Assembly: GCF_000189255.1 (NCBI RefSeq)
Contig: NZ_AEVS01000073.1
Coordinates: 1 to 64,000 of the forward strand
Length of the DNA: 64,000 nucleotides
Origin: Vibrio brasiliensis LMG 20546
GTDB taxonomy: Bacteria; Pseudomonadota; Gammaproteobacteria; Enterobacterales; Vibrionaceae
Direction of reading: 5' to 3'
Position numbers and translations under genes: made by a program
Notes under the pieces: generated by a model
Databases searched by the model: none
What the model saw: only the letters and a program-made list of their open reading frames with translations
What the model was told of the DNA's origin: nothing
In this document: positions 9,201 to 16,711 of the stretch, in pieces
Layout: each line of letters starts with the position of its first letter
Numbering within the stretch: position 1 is the stretch's first letter

Positions 9201-9396
9201 TAACCTGATCTTCCACAACTTGTGGTGCCTGTCCCGGATAACTGGTCTTGATGATTACCTGAACATCAGACAGGTCAGGTATCGCATCTACAGGCGTGTT
9301 TTTTACACTGTAAAGACCACCAAAAATCAGCGCCGCTGTAGCCAGTAACACTAATAACCGGTTGCTGATCGACCAACGAATAATGGCACTGATCAT
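6259..9396 (-). CDS. cusA: CusA-type heavy-metal efflux RND pump
   Basis: A 1045-residue inner-membrane proton/metal antiporter of the HME-RND class (usual length about 1040), with 12 TM helices and two large periplasmic loops. The three Met that bind Cu(I)/Ag(I) in E. coli CusA have equivalents at M566 (YMPTTYPG), M616 (PAPLTM) and M665 (RIDML). Their 50 and 49 residue spacing is as in E. coli, so copper/silver is the best substrate guess. ATGA overlap with cusB gives coupling. The codons near residue 30 contain a parS2-type palindrome (9302-9314), in line with chromosome location rather than regulation. Confidence 0.95.
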   Translation of the reverse strand: MISAIIRWSISNRLLVLLATAALIFGGLYSVKNTPVDAIPDLSDVQVIIKTSYPGQAPQVVEDQVTYPLTTAMLAVPGAETVRGYSFFGDSYVYIIFNDDTDMYWARSRVLEYLSQVAPNLPASAKPTLGPDATGVGWVYSYVLQDKTGQHDLAQLRSLQDWFLKYELQTVDGVSEVATVGGMVKQYQVQIDPAKLRAYDLTLQQVNMAIQNGNQETGASVVEVAEAEHMVRTTGYLSSVEDIEALPLKVTAKGTPLLLGDIADINIGPQMRRGISELNGEGEAVGGVIVMRFGENASQVIANVKDKLNDLQRSLPEGVEIVPTYDRSTLIDSAVENLWKKLAEEFIVVAIVCALFLFHIRSSLVIALSLPVGILSAFIIMHWQGINANIMSLGGIAIAIGAMVDGAIVMIENVHKHIERTPLTDKNRWQVIGDAAQEVGAPLFFSLLIITLSFVPVFALEGQEGKMFSPLAYTKTYAMASAAGLAITLVPVLMGYFIRGKVLPEDKNPINKGLIALYKPMLNVSLKYPKSVLLMAFVLMASAYYPTTKLGSEFIPPLDEGDLMYMPTTYPGISIGKARELLQQTNKLIMTVPEVETAWGKIGRAETATDPAPLTMIETVIQLKPRDQWREGVTTESLRREFDQLVQFPGLTNAWVMPIKTRIDMLATGIKTPIGIKISGPELSEIEKIGAELEPILNQVTGTASVYAERVAGGRYVTIDIKRRAAARYGLSIKDVQQVVSTAVGGMNVGETIEGLERYPINVRYPQDYRDSVIKLQNLPLVTPNGARIALADVADIRYEDGPPMIKTENARPNGWVFVDIDGRDLGSYVADAQQAVAEQLALPAGYSLVWSGQYEYMERAKERLGVVVPITIAIIMLLLYFSFRRVGEVMIIMLTLPLAMVGGLWLMHYLGYNFSIAVGVGFIALAGVAVEIGVIMLVYLNQAWHYTKLSASEKQQPLELEDLTNAIRQGAGLRVRPVMMTVLTVIIGLVPIMYGQGTGSEVMQRIAAPMIGGMASALLLTLLVLPAIFKLWKQREVTSQQTNH
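9302..9314. promoter_or_regulatory. parS2: parS2-type centromere site inside cusA
   Basis: TTTACA-C-TGTAAA, a perfect 13-bp palindrome of the chromosome II ParB-site type. It lies within the cusA coding region, about 49 kb from the origin iterons. Confidence 0.75.
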
Positions 9397-11105
9397 AATG
9401 CCTCCTCGTTAGCACTCAGCTTCTTGAGTAGATATTCGGAGCCTTGTTTTTCGACTAGAAACCGAACTTTTTGCCCTTCCTCAAACCCTGAAAGATCAAC
9501 CTCGTCTCCAACGGTAAAGTTCATTTCTCCCGCTTGCCAATTCCACTCTGCAACTGGCAGGTGTTTTAGGGTGATCATATTAAAATCAGCCATCAACATG
9601 GTGATATCACCGCTAATCCACACCTCTGCAGCAACCAAGCTGTCACCAATTTTATAGTCAACAATCTCATACTGACCGGAAGGGGTTTTCTGCATCTCGA
9701 ACTCGACCGCCTGCCCTTGTGCCAGCGCGTCAATATCAACGCCTTCAGCGACCTCAAAGTTCATCACCATTCCCGGCCAATTCCATTCAGGAACGGGTTG
9801 GTGGTTAATGGTCAGCATGCGATGTTGCTGCATCACATCGGTAATTTCGCCTTGTGCCCAAACGGTTTCTGCCGCAGCTTCTACACCATTGATTCTCGAA
9901 AGATCTGCACTCTGACTTGATTCAGAATCGAGTAAGAAGTGGGCTGAAGTGACAATAGCCTGCCCTTGTTGCAGCCCTTTGGTAACTTCAATTTTGTCGC
10001 CAGCTTCACGGCCAACCTCAATACGCGCAGAGCGGTATTTGCCTTCACCTTCAGACAAGACAACGCGGGTCATGCCACCAGAGCGGATAACTGATGAGCG
10101 GGGAATGGTAAGTACTTTTTCGCTGCTCACTGGTTTCAGTGCTACGTTGGCGAACATGTTTGGCTTAAGCTCACCGTCAGGATTAGGGAACTTTAAACGC
10201 ACACGCAAAGTTCGGGTGTTGGGATCGAGAATTGGGTAGACATAGTCAACCTGCCCCTGCCACTCACCACCAGGAATTGCATCAAGAGTCATAGAAGCAT
10301 TACTGCCCTGCTTGATCCAATGTGCCTGTCGTTCAAACACCTCCGCATCGACCCATACATCATCAAGCGGGCCAGCACTGATCACTGCCTGAGCCGGGGA
10401 AAGGTAACCACCTTCCCGAATATTGAGGCTGGCGATAATGCCGTCAGCCGGTGCTTTGATTTCTATTGTCTGCTGTGCTTTTCCACGACGAACTATCTCG
10501 CTGATTTGTGTTCTGTCGACCCCAAGAGTCACGAGTCGCTCTGTGGCACCTTTAATCATGCCTTTACGCTGAGTTTTGTGTGCACTGAGTAGCTCTTCCT
10601 GCGCTTTAACCAGCTCAGGTGAATAGAGAGAAAACAGCACGCTGCCCTTTTCCACCTTTTCACCCACAGCGTTGATAAACAGTTTTTCTACCCAGCCAGA
10701 GACGCGGACGTTGGTCTGCCACAGGTTACTTTCATCAAATGCAATGTAACCAACGGTTTCAATTCGAGGGGACAGTTCTGTCATTCCAACCTGCGCAGTT
10801 TTAACGCCAAGATTATTCTCGACCGCTGGATCAATGGTCACCGTGCCCGGTTGGTTACTGCTGCCATTTTGGTCTTCAGCGTAAACAGGGATGAGATCCA
10901 TCCCCATCGGTGATTTTCCCGGCTTATCTCTTTTATAGTTAGGATCCATTGGCGCAACCCAATAGAGGGGTTCATCGCTTGATGCCGCTTCAGACACTGG
11001 CATTGCGCTCATGTCGTGGCCAGAACCAGGTAGATACATGCTGGCAGCAAAACCGATTACACCGCCGACTACTAACGCCACACTGGCTACCTTAAATGTT
11101 GTCAT
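9393..11105 (-). CDS. cusB: CusB-type periplasmic adaptor fused to two CusF-like domains
   Basis: 570 residues; ordinary CusB is about 400. In order: N-terminal signal anchor; heavy-metal-binding domain (YWVAPMDPNYKRDKPGKSPM, about 47-75); the adaptor hairpin, lipoyl, beta-barrel and membrane-proximal domains to about residue 410; then two CusF-like OB folds near 415-490 and 495-565. Repeat 1 has H, W, M and M in INHQPVPEWNWPGMVMNF; repeat 2 keeps H, W and one M in LKHLPVAEWNWQAGEMNF. These match the Cu(I)/Ag(I) ligands of CusF. Fusion would let the adaptor carry its own metallochaperone, and no separate cusF is present. The gene overlaps cusC and cusA by four bases each. Confidence 0.92.
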   Translation of the reverse strand: MTTFKVASVALVVGGVIGFAASMYLPGSGHDMSAMPVSEAASSDEPLYWVAPMDPNYKRDKPGKSPMGMDLIPVYAEDQNGSSNQPGTVTIDPAVENNLGVKTAQVGMTELSPRIETVGYIAFDESNLWQTNVRVSGWVEKLFINAVGEKVEKGSVLFSLYSPELVKAQEELLSAHKTQRKGMIKGATERLVTLGVDRTQISEIVRRGKAQQTIEIKAPADGIIASLNIREGGYLSPAQAVISAGPLDDVWVDAEVFERQAHWIKQGSNASMTLDAIPGGEWQGQVDYVYPILDPNTRTLRVRLKFPNPDGELKPNMFANVALKPVSSEKVLTIPRSSVIRSGGMTRVVLSEGEGKYRSARIEVGREAGDKIEVTKGLQQGQAIVTSAHFLLDSESSQSADLSRINGVEAAAETVWAQGEITDVMQQHRMLTINHQPVPEWNWPGMVMNFEVAEGVDIDALAQGQAVEFEMQKTPSGQYEIVDYKIGDSLVAAEVWISGDITMLMADFNMITLKHLPVAEWNWQAGEMNFTVGDEVDLSGFEEGQKVRFLVEKQGSEYLLKKLSANEEAL

Positions 11106-12484
11106 TTCTGTGTTCCTTCATTGTTATTCTGCTGCGCAGGCGAAGCGAGTTGATAGTCAAATCCACCCAATAGGGCTGCAAGCTGGCTGCTGACCTGATT
11201 CCAGTCAGTCTTTAACCTTTGTAGTTCGAGTTGTAACGCCAGTTCATCTGTCGTCGCAGTGATAACATCGCTAAATTGAGCGGTATTGTTCTGATAGCCA
11301 CGTTCAACGGCCTGAGTACGGGAAGTGGCTTGAGGGATAAGGCGGGATTGGTATCTCGCAATCCTTTCGTCGAGGTTGGAGCGGTCATTGAGCAGGGCAT
11401 TCACCTGAGCGTTCATCTGTGCCAGCAGGGTATCTTTCTGAGACAATGCCGCCCCGACCTGATGCTGAGCCGCGGCCAGGTTTTTGTCCTGACGATTACC
11501 GGTAAATAACGGAATATCCATGGTGAGATACGCGCTGACCAAATCAGAAGCTGGCTGACCATTCATGCCGTTAGCCTGACGATAGGCGTACATCACCTCA
11601 ACGCCAAATTGCGGGGTATAAGCCTGCTCAGCCATTTCAACTTGGGTCTGATTGACTGACACATTGAGCTCAGCCATTTTGATCATTGGGTGCTGGTTTA
11701 GCAGCGAATAGAATTGGTTCGATTGGTCATGACCTGCAAGCTTCTTGTCCAATTCAGACCAGTTAAGCTGGTTACTAGCAACAAGAGACGAAGTGCTATC
11801 AAGCCACTGTGAACCTAACCACTCCGAGAGCTGAGCGACAATTCGACGTTGTTGCTGGCTGTTAGCCTGTAGCTTCTCATCCAGTTTATTGACTTGCAGT
11901 TGAGCATTGAGTAGGTCCTGAGCTTCACTTTTACCAATCGAATAATTGGTCTCAAGGTATTGCTCCATCTCTTCCATCAGATGGCGAGTTTCCCTGAGTA
12001 AGCGCTGTGCATGTTGCAGGTAACCGAGCTCAAGCCACAGTTGAGTCATCTGATTGGCAACATCACGCTCTCTGACCTCAATCTGAGCCGTCAGACCATC
12101 CGCTTGCTGGTTAGCCTGTTGCTGTTTGAGCTCTAGGGTTGAGCCACGTTCGAACTGTTGCATCAGTCCGGCGGAGATGTTGGTCATCGGGTCCTTGTCG
12201 AACTGAAAACTATCAATCGGTAAACCACCGACACCCATTTTCAGCTTTGGATCCATTAAAGTTGCGCTAGCAATACCGCTGGCACGCATCGCTTCAGCTT
12301 TCGCAGAAAACTCAGCGCGGTTTCCATCTTGGGATAATGCTGCTTCGATCAGTGACGTAAGTTGTTGAGTCGCGTGCTTTGTTTCACTAACTCCAGCACC
12401 AGACTGGTGGGCAAAGGAGAGCGAAGGGAAAGCCGCCAGACTCGCACTGACGACCAGTGCGACGAATCTTAGTTCTAAATTCAC
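11102..12484 (-). CDS. cusC: TolC-family outer-membrane channel of the Cus pump
   Basis: 460 residues with a signal peptide ending near SLSFAHQ and two OEP repeats rich in Q/L coiled-coil helices, as in TolC/CusC. It forms the outer-membrane exit duct for CusBA. The start is a GTG at 12484 with weak GAG spacing; the stop overlaps the cusB ATG. Operon position between the small Met/His protein and cusB assigns it to metal efflux rather than drug export. The N-terminal lipid-attachment Cys of E. coli CusC is not evident here. Confidence 0.9.
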   Translation of the reverse strand: MNLELRFVALVVSASLAAFPSLSFAHQSGAGVSETKHATQQLTSLIEAALSQDGNRAEFSAKAEAMRASGIASATLMDPKLKMGVGGLPIDSFQFDKDPMTNISAGLMQQFERGSTLELKQQQANQQADGLTAQIEVRERDVANQMTQLWLELGYLQHAQRLLRETRHLMEEMEQYLETNYSIGKSEAQDLLNAQLQVNKLDEKLQANSQQQRRIVAQLSEWLGSQWLDSTSSLVASNQLNWSELDKKLAGHDQSNQFYSLLNQHPMIKMAELNVSVNQTQVEMAEQAYTPQFGVEVMYAYRQANGMNGQPASDLVSAYLTMDIPLFTGNRQDKNLAAAQHQVGAALSQKDTLLAQMNAQVNALLNDRSNLDERIARYQSRLIPQATSRTQAVERGYQNNTAQFSDVITATTDELALQLELQRLKTDWNQVSSQLAALLGGFDYQLASPAQQNNNEGTQK

Positions 12485-12576
12485 AATAATTACTCATTGT
12501 TTAAATACGCAAATAGAGACTCCGAGCAAACTGCAAACGCAGTACGCATCAAGAGAGAACAGTTGTGATTTAAGAA

Positions 12577-13014
12577 CTAAGCGGAAGGTGGGCGAAGTAA
12601 ACTCTGTGGGCGCAAAATCTTGTCACCAATCGTGAGTGGATGATGCAATGCCAGAGAATAGCGAATATCACTCAAAGGCTGAGTGTTCTGAAGAGGGTAA
12701 AAAGTCGTTGAGCACGCAGAAATACAACAGTTGTGCGGCCCGTCATCCGGGTTTGAACAACTGATCGCGCTACCTGTGCTTTGTTTGACCATCGAGTGAG
12801 AGCTTCGAGACTCTTCACTCATAGAGTGACAATCAACTTGGCGAACCTGGGAGGATGGAGGAACAGACTCCATTCGCTGGTGTGACATCTCAGCGGCTGA
12901 GTCCGTAGACATCATCATCGAAACCATCGATGGTGAACTGGCGGCATAACTCGACATCAACATCGCAAAGATGCTGAAAATCAAAATCCAAACTGTTTTA
13001 AGTGGATGAGTCAT
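12577..13014 (-). CDS. Small secreted Met/His/Cys-rich protein heading the cus operon
   Basis: 145 residues with an N-terminal membrane or signal segment (VWILIFSIFAMLMSSYA). The rest is low-complexity and rich in Met, His, Ser and Cys: SMVSMMM, HQRM, CHSM, HSMV, and a cluster D-G-P-H-N-C-C-I-S-A-C. I recognise no named domain. The composition and first position behind a CueR-type promoter suggest a periplasmic copper-binding or sensing factor. AAGG precedes the ATG. Transcription continues to cusC after 92 bases. Confidence 0.7.
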   Translation of the reverse strand: MTHPLKTVWILIFSIFAMLMSSYAASSPSMVSMMMSTDSAAEMSHQRMESVPPSSQVRQVDCHSMSEESRSSHSMVKQSTGSAISCSNPDDGPHNCCISACSTTFYPLQNTQPLSDIRYSLALHHPLTIGDKILRPQSLLRPPSA

Positions 13015-13040
13015 GGCTTACCTTTATCTATGAAGTTGGA

Positions 13041-13071
13041 ATATTAATCCTTGCCCCTAGGTGAAGGTCAA
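13041..13071 (-). promoter_or_regulatory. CueR/MerR-type promoter of the cus operon
   Basis: Reading the minus strand: TTGACC (13071-13066), a 19-base spacer, then TAATAT (13046-13041), 27 bases before the first cus gene. The overlong spacer is the mark of MerR-family activation. ACCTTCACC and GGGCAAGGA in the spacer form an imperfect dyad like the ACCTTCC/GGAAGGT of CueR operators. No cueR lies in the window. Confidence 0.72.
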
Positions 13072-13084
13072 CAGGTAATAGAAA

Positions 13085-13117
13085 CAAAAAAAGGTTGGCA
13101 TAGCGCCAACCCTTTTA
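13085..13117 (-). terminator. Terminator after the VOC gene
   Basis: GGGTTGGC and GCCAACC arms with a T7 run on the minus strand, between the VOC-family gene and the cus promoter. Confidence 0.85.
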
Positions 13118-13131
13118 AACAAATTTGTCTA

Positions 13132-13617
13132 TTACTCGTAGTCTGAAGCGTAAGTCTCTTCATAAGTGTGAGAGTATAGTTCGAACAGGTTACCAAACGG
13201 GTCTTCAAGATAAACCATTTTCGCAGGCTTGCTGTCATCTTCTGGGTGGTAACGCATGACGTCCATACGCACCTTACCGCCAAACTTCTCAACTTTCTCC
13301 ATCACACCTTCAAAGTCATCGGTTTGCAGACAGAAATGGAAGATGCCCAAACGAGAGAAATCTACCTCGTGACGCTCCTGACGCTCTTTCATCTCAAACA
13401 GTTCTACGCCGATACCATCTGTTGTAACTAGGTGAGCGATGTTGAAGCCTTTAAAGCCTTCACCAAATACCGCAATACACATACGACCGATGGCTGTTTC
13501 GCGCTCTTCAATAACCTTGGTATTGTTCATGACAATTTTTAAACCTAGCGCCTGAGTGTAAAACTCAACTGCTTTGTCCATATCGCCAACCATGATGCCT
13601 ACGTGATTCATTTTCAT
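13132..13617 (-). CDS. VOC (glyoxalase/bleomycin-resistance) superfamily protein
   Basis: 161 residues comprising one full VOC domain of paired beta-alpha-beta-beta-beta modules: MNHVGIMVGDMDKAVEFYTQALGLK at the start and the end strand VYLEDPFGNLFELY. Candidate metal ligands are H4 in MNHVG, E in GVELFEM, H in GIFHFCL and E in NLFELY, the usual H/E set of glyoxalase I and dioxygenases. I moved the start to the ATG at 13617 because GGAG lies six bases upstream, discarding six residues. The substrate is unknown. It is monocistronic. Confidence 0.85.
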   Translation of the reverse strand: MKMNHVGIMVGDMDKAVEFYTQALGLKIVMNNTKVIEERETAIGRMCIAVFGEGFKGFNIAHLVTTDGIGVELFEMKERQERHEVDFSRLGIFHFCLQTDDFEGVMEKVEKFGGKVRMDVMRYHPEDDSKPAKMVYLEDPFGNLFELYSHTYEETYASDYE

Positions 13618-13744
13618 AATCTGCTCCGAATTCATTTCACTTGTCTGTTTCGATGAGGAGAGTATAAGTAGCGCACCTGATTATCTGAAATTATCATTAA
13701 TTATAATAATAATTACAAAATTTTATTATTAAAAGATGGGACAA

Positions 13745-14488
13745 TTAATGAGTCACACTCACCCGGCCGGCCAGGAACTTGTTAATCGCCCAATCGAATC
13801 TGGGCACAAGAGCGTAAACCATAGCGACAAAGGCAATAGAGCCAACAAGATCTATCGGCCTGTGCATACCAAGCCACAAACGGCTATAGGCAACGGCTAC
13901 GGCCCAAACACCTAGCATTGCGGCTAAAGCGTAACGTTTGTTGTCGATAAAAATACCGCCAAAGAAAGCTAAACAGATCGCAGCAAAAATAGTGTGACCA
14001 GATGGAAAAGAGTAATCTTTTTCTCCCTGCCAATGGCGAGTTCGCCACTCGGTCACTTGCTGGGAAATCTTATCAATCACATCCGCTTTCTGCACAGAAT
14101 CTAGCTTATAAAAGTGCTCAGGTTTTGGGATCAGAAGCTGGTGTGCCAGCAGCTCAGTATAAGGACGCGGGCTTTCAGTCAAATGCTTCAAGCCTGTTTT
14201 TGCAGCAAAACCAATCACCAGGATGATAGCGAGTTGAAGCATTTTATTGAGAAACTCTGTATTGCTGCCAATCAATCGCCAAGTAATAAATACGAGCAAT
14301 GCCAACGAAAACAGAAAGCCTGCAGAACCTGCTGAATCAGTAATAACCGTGTAGCTAAATCCAGTCATATCATTCACCTGACTAAGCAGATCAATATGAC
14401 TAACAAATAACGACATAGGTGCAATGATCAGCAAAAATGCCACAAGCAGCACCAGACCATCACGCTTATTTTTCAGAAGATTTTTCAC
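13745..14488 (-). CDS. PAP2-family membrane phosphatase (PgpB-like)
   Basis: 247 residues with about six TM helices. The three PAP2 motifs are present in order: K-x6-RP (KHLTESPRP), PSGH (SFPSGHTIF) and SR-x5-H-x3-D (SRLWLGMHRPID), giving the catalytic His pair and Asp. Such enzymes dephosphorylate phosphatidylglycerophosphate or undecaprenyl pyrophosphate at the periplasmic face. The start is GTG at 14488 with little Shine-Dalgarno match. It is monocistronic, with no further clue to substrate. Confidence 0.88.
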   Translation of the reverse strand: MKNLLKNKRDGLVLLVAFLLIIAPMSLFVSHIDLLSQVNDMTGFSYTVITDSAGSAGFLFSLALLVFITWRLIGSNTEFLNKMLQLAIILVIGFAAKTGLKHLTESPRPYTELLAHQLLIPKPEHFYKLDSVQKADVIDKISQQVTEWRTRHWQGEKDYSFPSGHTIFAAICLAFFGGIFIDNKRYALAAMLGVWAVAVAYSRLWLGMHRPIDLVGSIAFVAMVYALVPRFDWAINKFLAGRVSVTH

Positions 14489-14635
14489 GATATCGATTCA
14501 CAGCAGCACAACAGGAACAGGCATATTAGTCCACCATACGGGCAGAAATTATCAGTTAAATGTCAAATTGGTGAAAGTTAACTCACCCCCACCAGCCTGG
14601 TCACGTTTTTGTTGATAAGAAGAACATTTAGCCAA

Positions 14636-15466
14636 TTAGCGAACGTTCACATGGCCACAGAAGAAGTGATGGACAGGGCCATGACCACTACCCACTTTAA
14701 GTTCATCAGCACATGAGATGGCCTGAGATATATACTGTTTTCCCAGATAAACAGCCTTATGTAGCCGATTGCCCTGTGCTAAGTAAGAAGCGATCGCCGA
14801 TGAAAGCGTACAGCCCGTTCCATGGGTATTTGTTGTCTTGATACGTTTGGCACTCAGTAGATCATAACTCTGCTGTTCAATTAACAGATCGCTACTGTTT
14901 TCAACCTCATCGAGATGGCCTCCCTTTAGCAGTACAGCTTTAGCGCCTAGGGCTCGAAGCGACTCTACCATTTCAGCCATCTGCTGTTCATTTTGCGGTA
15001 TCTCACCGCCAACCAGAGCTGCACTTTCCGGCAAGTTCGGGGTGACTAAATCCGCGAGCGGCAACAATTGCTCTTTTAACGTAGCAACGGCTGACTGAGC
15101 CAACAGCGGATCGCCGCTAGTGGCGACCATTACCGGGTCAACGACAAGATACTTGGGCTTATATTGACGGATTTTTCTCGCCACCATGGCAATGATATTC
15201 GCATCAGCAAGCATACCGACTTTAACCGCAACGACATTGAGATCGGTAAATACTGAATCAAGCTGACTTTCGATATGTTCAACGGGAATAGGATGAATGG
15301 CACTCACGCCTAAGGTATTTTGCGAAGTCACCGCTGTGATTACGGAACAAGCGTAGCTACCAGTGGCTGAGATCGCTTTAATATCCGCTTGAATACCAGC
15401 ACCACCGCCGCTATCAGAACCGGCAATGGTTAATACAATAGGTGGAGTGTCTTGAGAGTGTGGCAT
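14636..15466 (-). CDS. thiD: Hydroxymethylpyrimidine/phosphomethylpyrimidine kinase
   Basis: 276 residues of the ribokinase-like ThiD family, which phosphorylates HMP and then HMP-P for thiamine synthesis. Visible motifs: TIAGSDSGGGAGIQADIK at the N-terminus, VVDPVMVATSG in the middle, and the anion-hole motif T-N-T-H-G-T-G-C-T-L near residue 212, with the catalytic Asp/Cys environment. AGGAG precedes the ATG. A TPP riboswitch lies 117 bases upstream on the same strand, so thiamine diphosphate represses it. It is a single gene with no other thi gene here, suggesting a salvage role. Confidence 0.95.
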   Translation of the reverse strand: MPHSQDTPPIVLTIAGSDSGGGAGIQADIKAISATGSYACSVITAVTSQNTLGVSAIHPIPVEHIESQLDSVFTDLNVVAVKVGMLADANIIAMVARKIRQYKPKYLVVDPVMVATSGDPLLAQSAVATLKEQLLPLADLVTPNLPESAALVGGEIPQNEQQMAEMVESLRALGAKAVLLKGGHLDEVENSSDLLIEQQSYDLLSAKRIKTTNTHGTGCTLSSAIASYLAQGNRLHKAVYLGKQYISQAISCADELKVGSGHGPVHHFFCGHVNVR

Positions 15467-15582
15467 TTGGGCTCCTACAACAAGACGTACAAGAACCTAT
15501 GGCGACGAAAAGAGAGATCAAGAAGAGATCGATCCACCGAATGCCTGCACGTCAATCCGAGTAAAGGACGACATGCTTATAG

Positions 15583-15667
15583 TTCCCTACGCCAGTGCTA
15601 ACTGAATCAGGTTCAACGGGTCTCGCTTGGCGATCTCAGCCTTAATCCTATTGGACAGGCTCCCCGA
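15583..15667 (-). promoter_or_regulatory. TPP riboswitch (THI element) controlling thiD
   Basis: Read on the minus strand the aptamer shows TCGGGGAGCC, then GGCTGAGA, GAACCTGATTCAGTTA and GCGTAGGGAA. These are the signature blocks of the TPP riboswitch in the right order and spacing. The 116 bases between it and thiD can hold the expression platform; I could not identify a clear terminator there, so control may act on translation. Confidence 0.95.
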
Positions 15668-15788
15668 CTATTGGTCACAAATCATAACAATTAACTTGCC
15701 CACAATACATCAATTATTTGTTGCTCAGTTGGAGGGGGCTCTCTTTGTGAACTATAGTAATTTAGCTCACGAGAAAAAGGAGAGAATT

Positions 15789-16619
15789 ATGAGCCAGGAG
15801 GCACTGCTATCTCGTTTGAACGAGCTACCAAGGATTCAAAAAGTTCTTCAGGAACTGCTTGATATGGTTACACAAGATGATGTCGACTTTAAACTTCTAG
15901 CGGAGAAAATCGCCACGGATCAAGTCTTAAGCGCGCGCCTGCTGCGCCTTGCTAACTCAGCCCATTTCGCTGGCAACAAAAGTGTTTCTTCCGTCAGCGA
16001 GGCGCTAGTACGGGTCGGTACTGCGCCAGTAAGAACGCTAGTGGTCGTCTCTGTACTGTCAGGAGTATTCCCTAAGTTACCAACATTGGATATGAGCAAA
16101 TACTGGGAAGAGACATTTGAGGTTTCGATCATAGCCAGCAAGATCGCCAACGTGACCGATATGGATGGTGATGAAGCCTTCACCACTGGCATATTGCACA
16201 ACATCGGCGAGCTGATGATTCACACTCTGGTTCCAGAGCAGGCTAAGGAGATCACTGCTCGTGCTGAAGCTGGAGAGAACGCGATTGCGGTTCAGGAGGA
16301 GATTCTTGATATCACTGCCCCGACCTTGGGCGCCAAACTGGCTAAAGCCTGGCACTTCCCCGATGTAATGGTTGATGCAATAGCTAATTTTGACCAACCC
16401 CGTGATGCTGAAATTTCCCCCAAAATGGCAACCACACTACACTTTGCCCGTTCAATTCATCGCGACTGGGACAAGCTGGAAAGTGACGAGGGAAAACACC
16501 GCTATTTGGCTGAACACCCTGACTCCCGCTTACTGCACATTTCGACTGAGTTCGCTTCAACCATCGACGAATATCGTGGCAATGGTAAAGCGCTGGCCAA
16601 CGTGCTTCACGCAGCGTAA
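15789..16619 (+). CDS. HDOD-domain signal-transduction protein
   Basis: 276 residues. An HDOD domain covers about residues 15-215 (LPRIQKVLQELLDMV, then LSARLLRLANSAHFAG, and TTGILHNIGELMIHTL). It is related to HD phosphohydrolases but lacks a clear HD dyad: the site reads HNIGE, so it probably serves as a regulator in c-di-GMP, motility or stress circuits. AAGGAG precedes the ATG at 15789. The frame is open back to 15627, but that part overlaps the riboswitch and is not coding. It stands alone, divergent from thiD. Confidence 0.88.
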   Translation: MSQEALLSRLNELPRIQKVLQELLDMVTQDDVDFKLLAEKIATDQVLSARLLRLANSAHFAGNKSVSSVSEALVRVGTAPVRTLVVVSVLSGVFPKLPTLDMSKYWEETFEVSIIASKIANVTDMDGDEAFTTGILHNIGELMIHTLVPEQAKEITARAEAGENAIAVQEEILDITAPTLGAKLAKAWHFPDVMVDAIANFDQPRDAEISPKMATTLHFARSIHRDWDKLESDEGKHRYLAEHPDSRLLHISTEFASTIDEYRGNGKALANVLHAA

Positions 16620-16622
16620 TAC

Positions 16623-16648
16623 TAAAGCGAGCCGATGGTTCGCTTTTA
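16623..16648 (+). terminator. Possible terminator after the HDOD gene
   Basis: AAAGCGAGCC and GGTTCGCTTT pair (one G-T) around a GAT loop directly after the stop codon. The T-run is short, so termination may be partial. Confidence 0.45.
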
Positions 16649-16711
16649 CTACCAGAACTTGCTGTTATCACATAAACTAAAGTGAATAAATTTTTGTTAT
16701 GAGCAAATCTG

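Noticed and set aside
15627-15788. N-terminal extension of the HDOD protein
   Set aside because: It overlaps the TPP riboswitch of the opposite strand; AAGGAG precedes the ATG at 15789.
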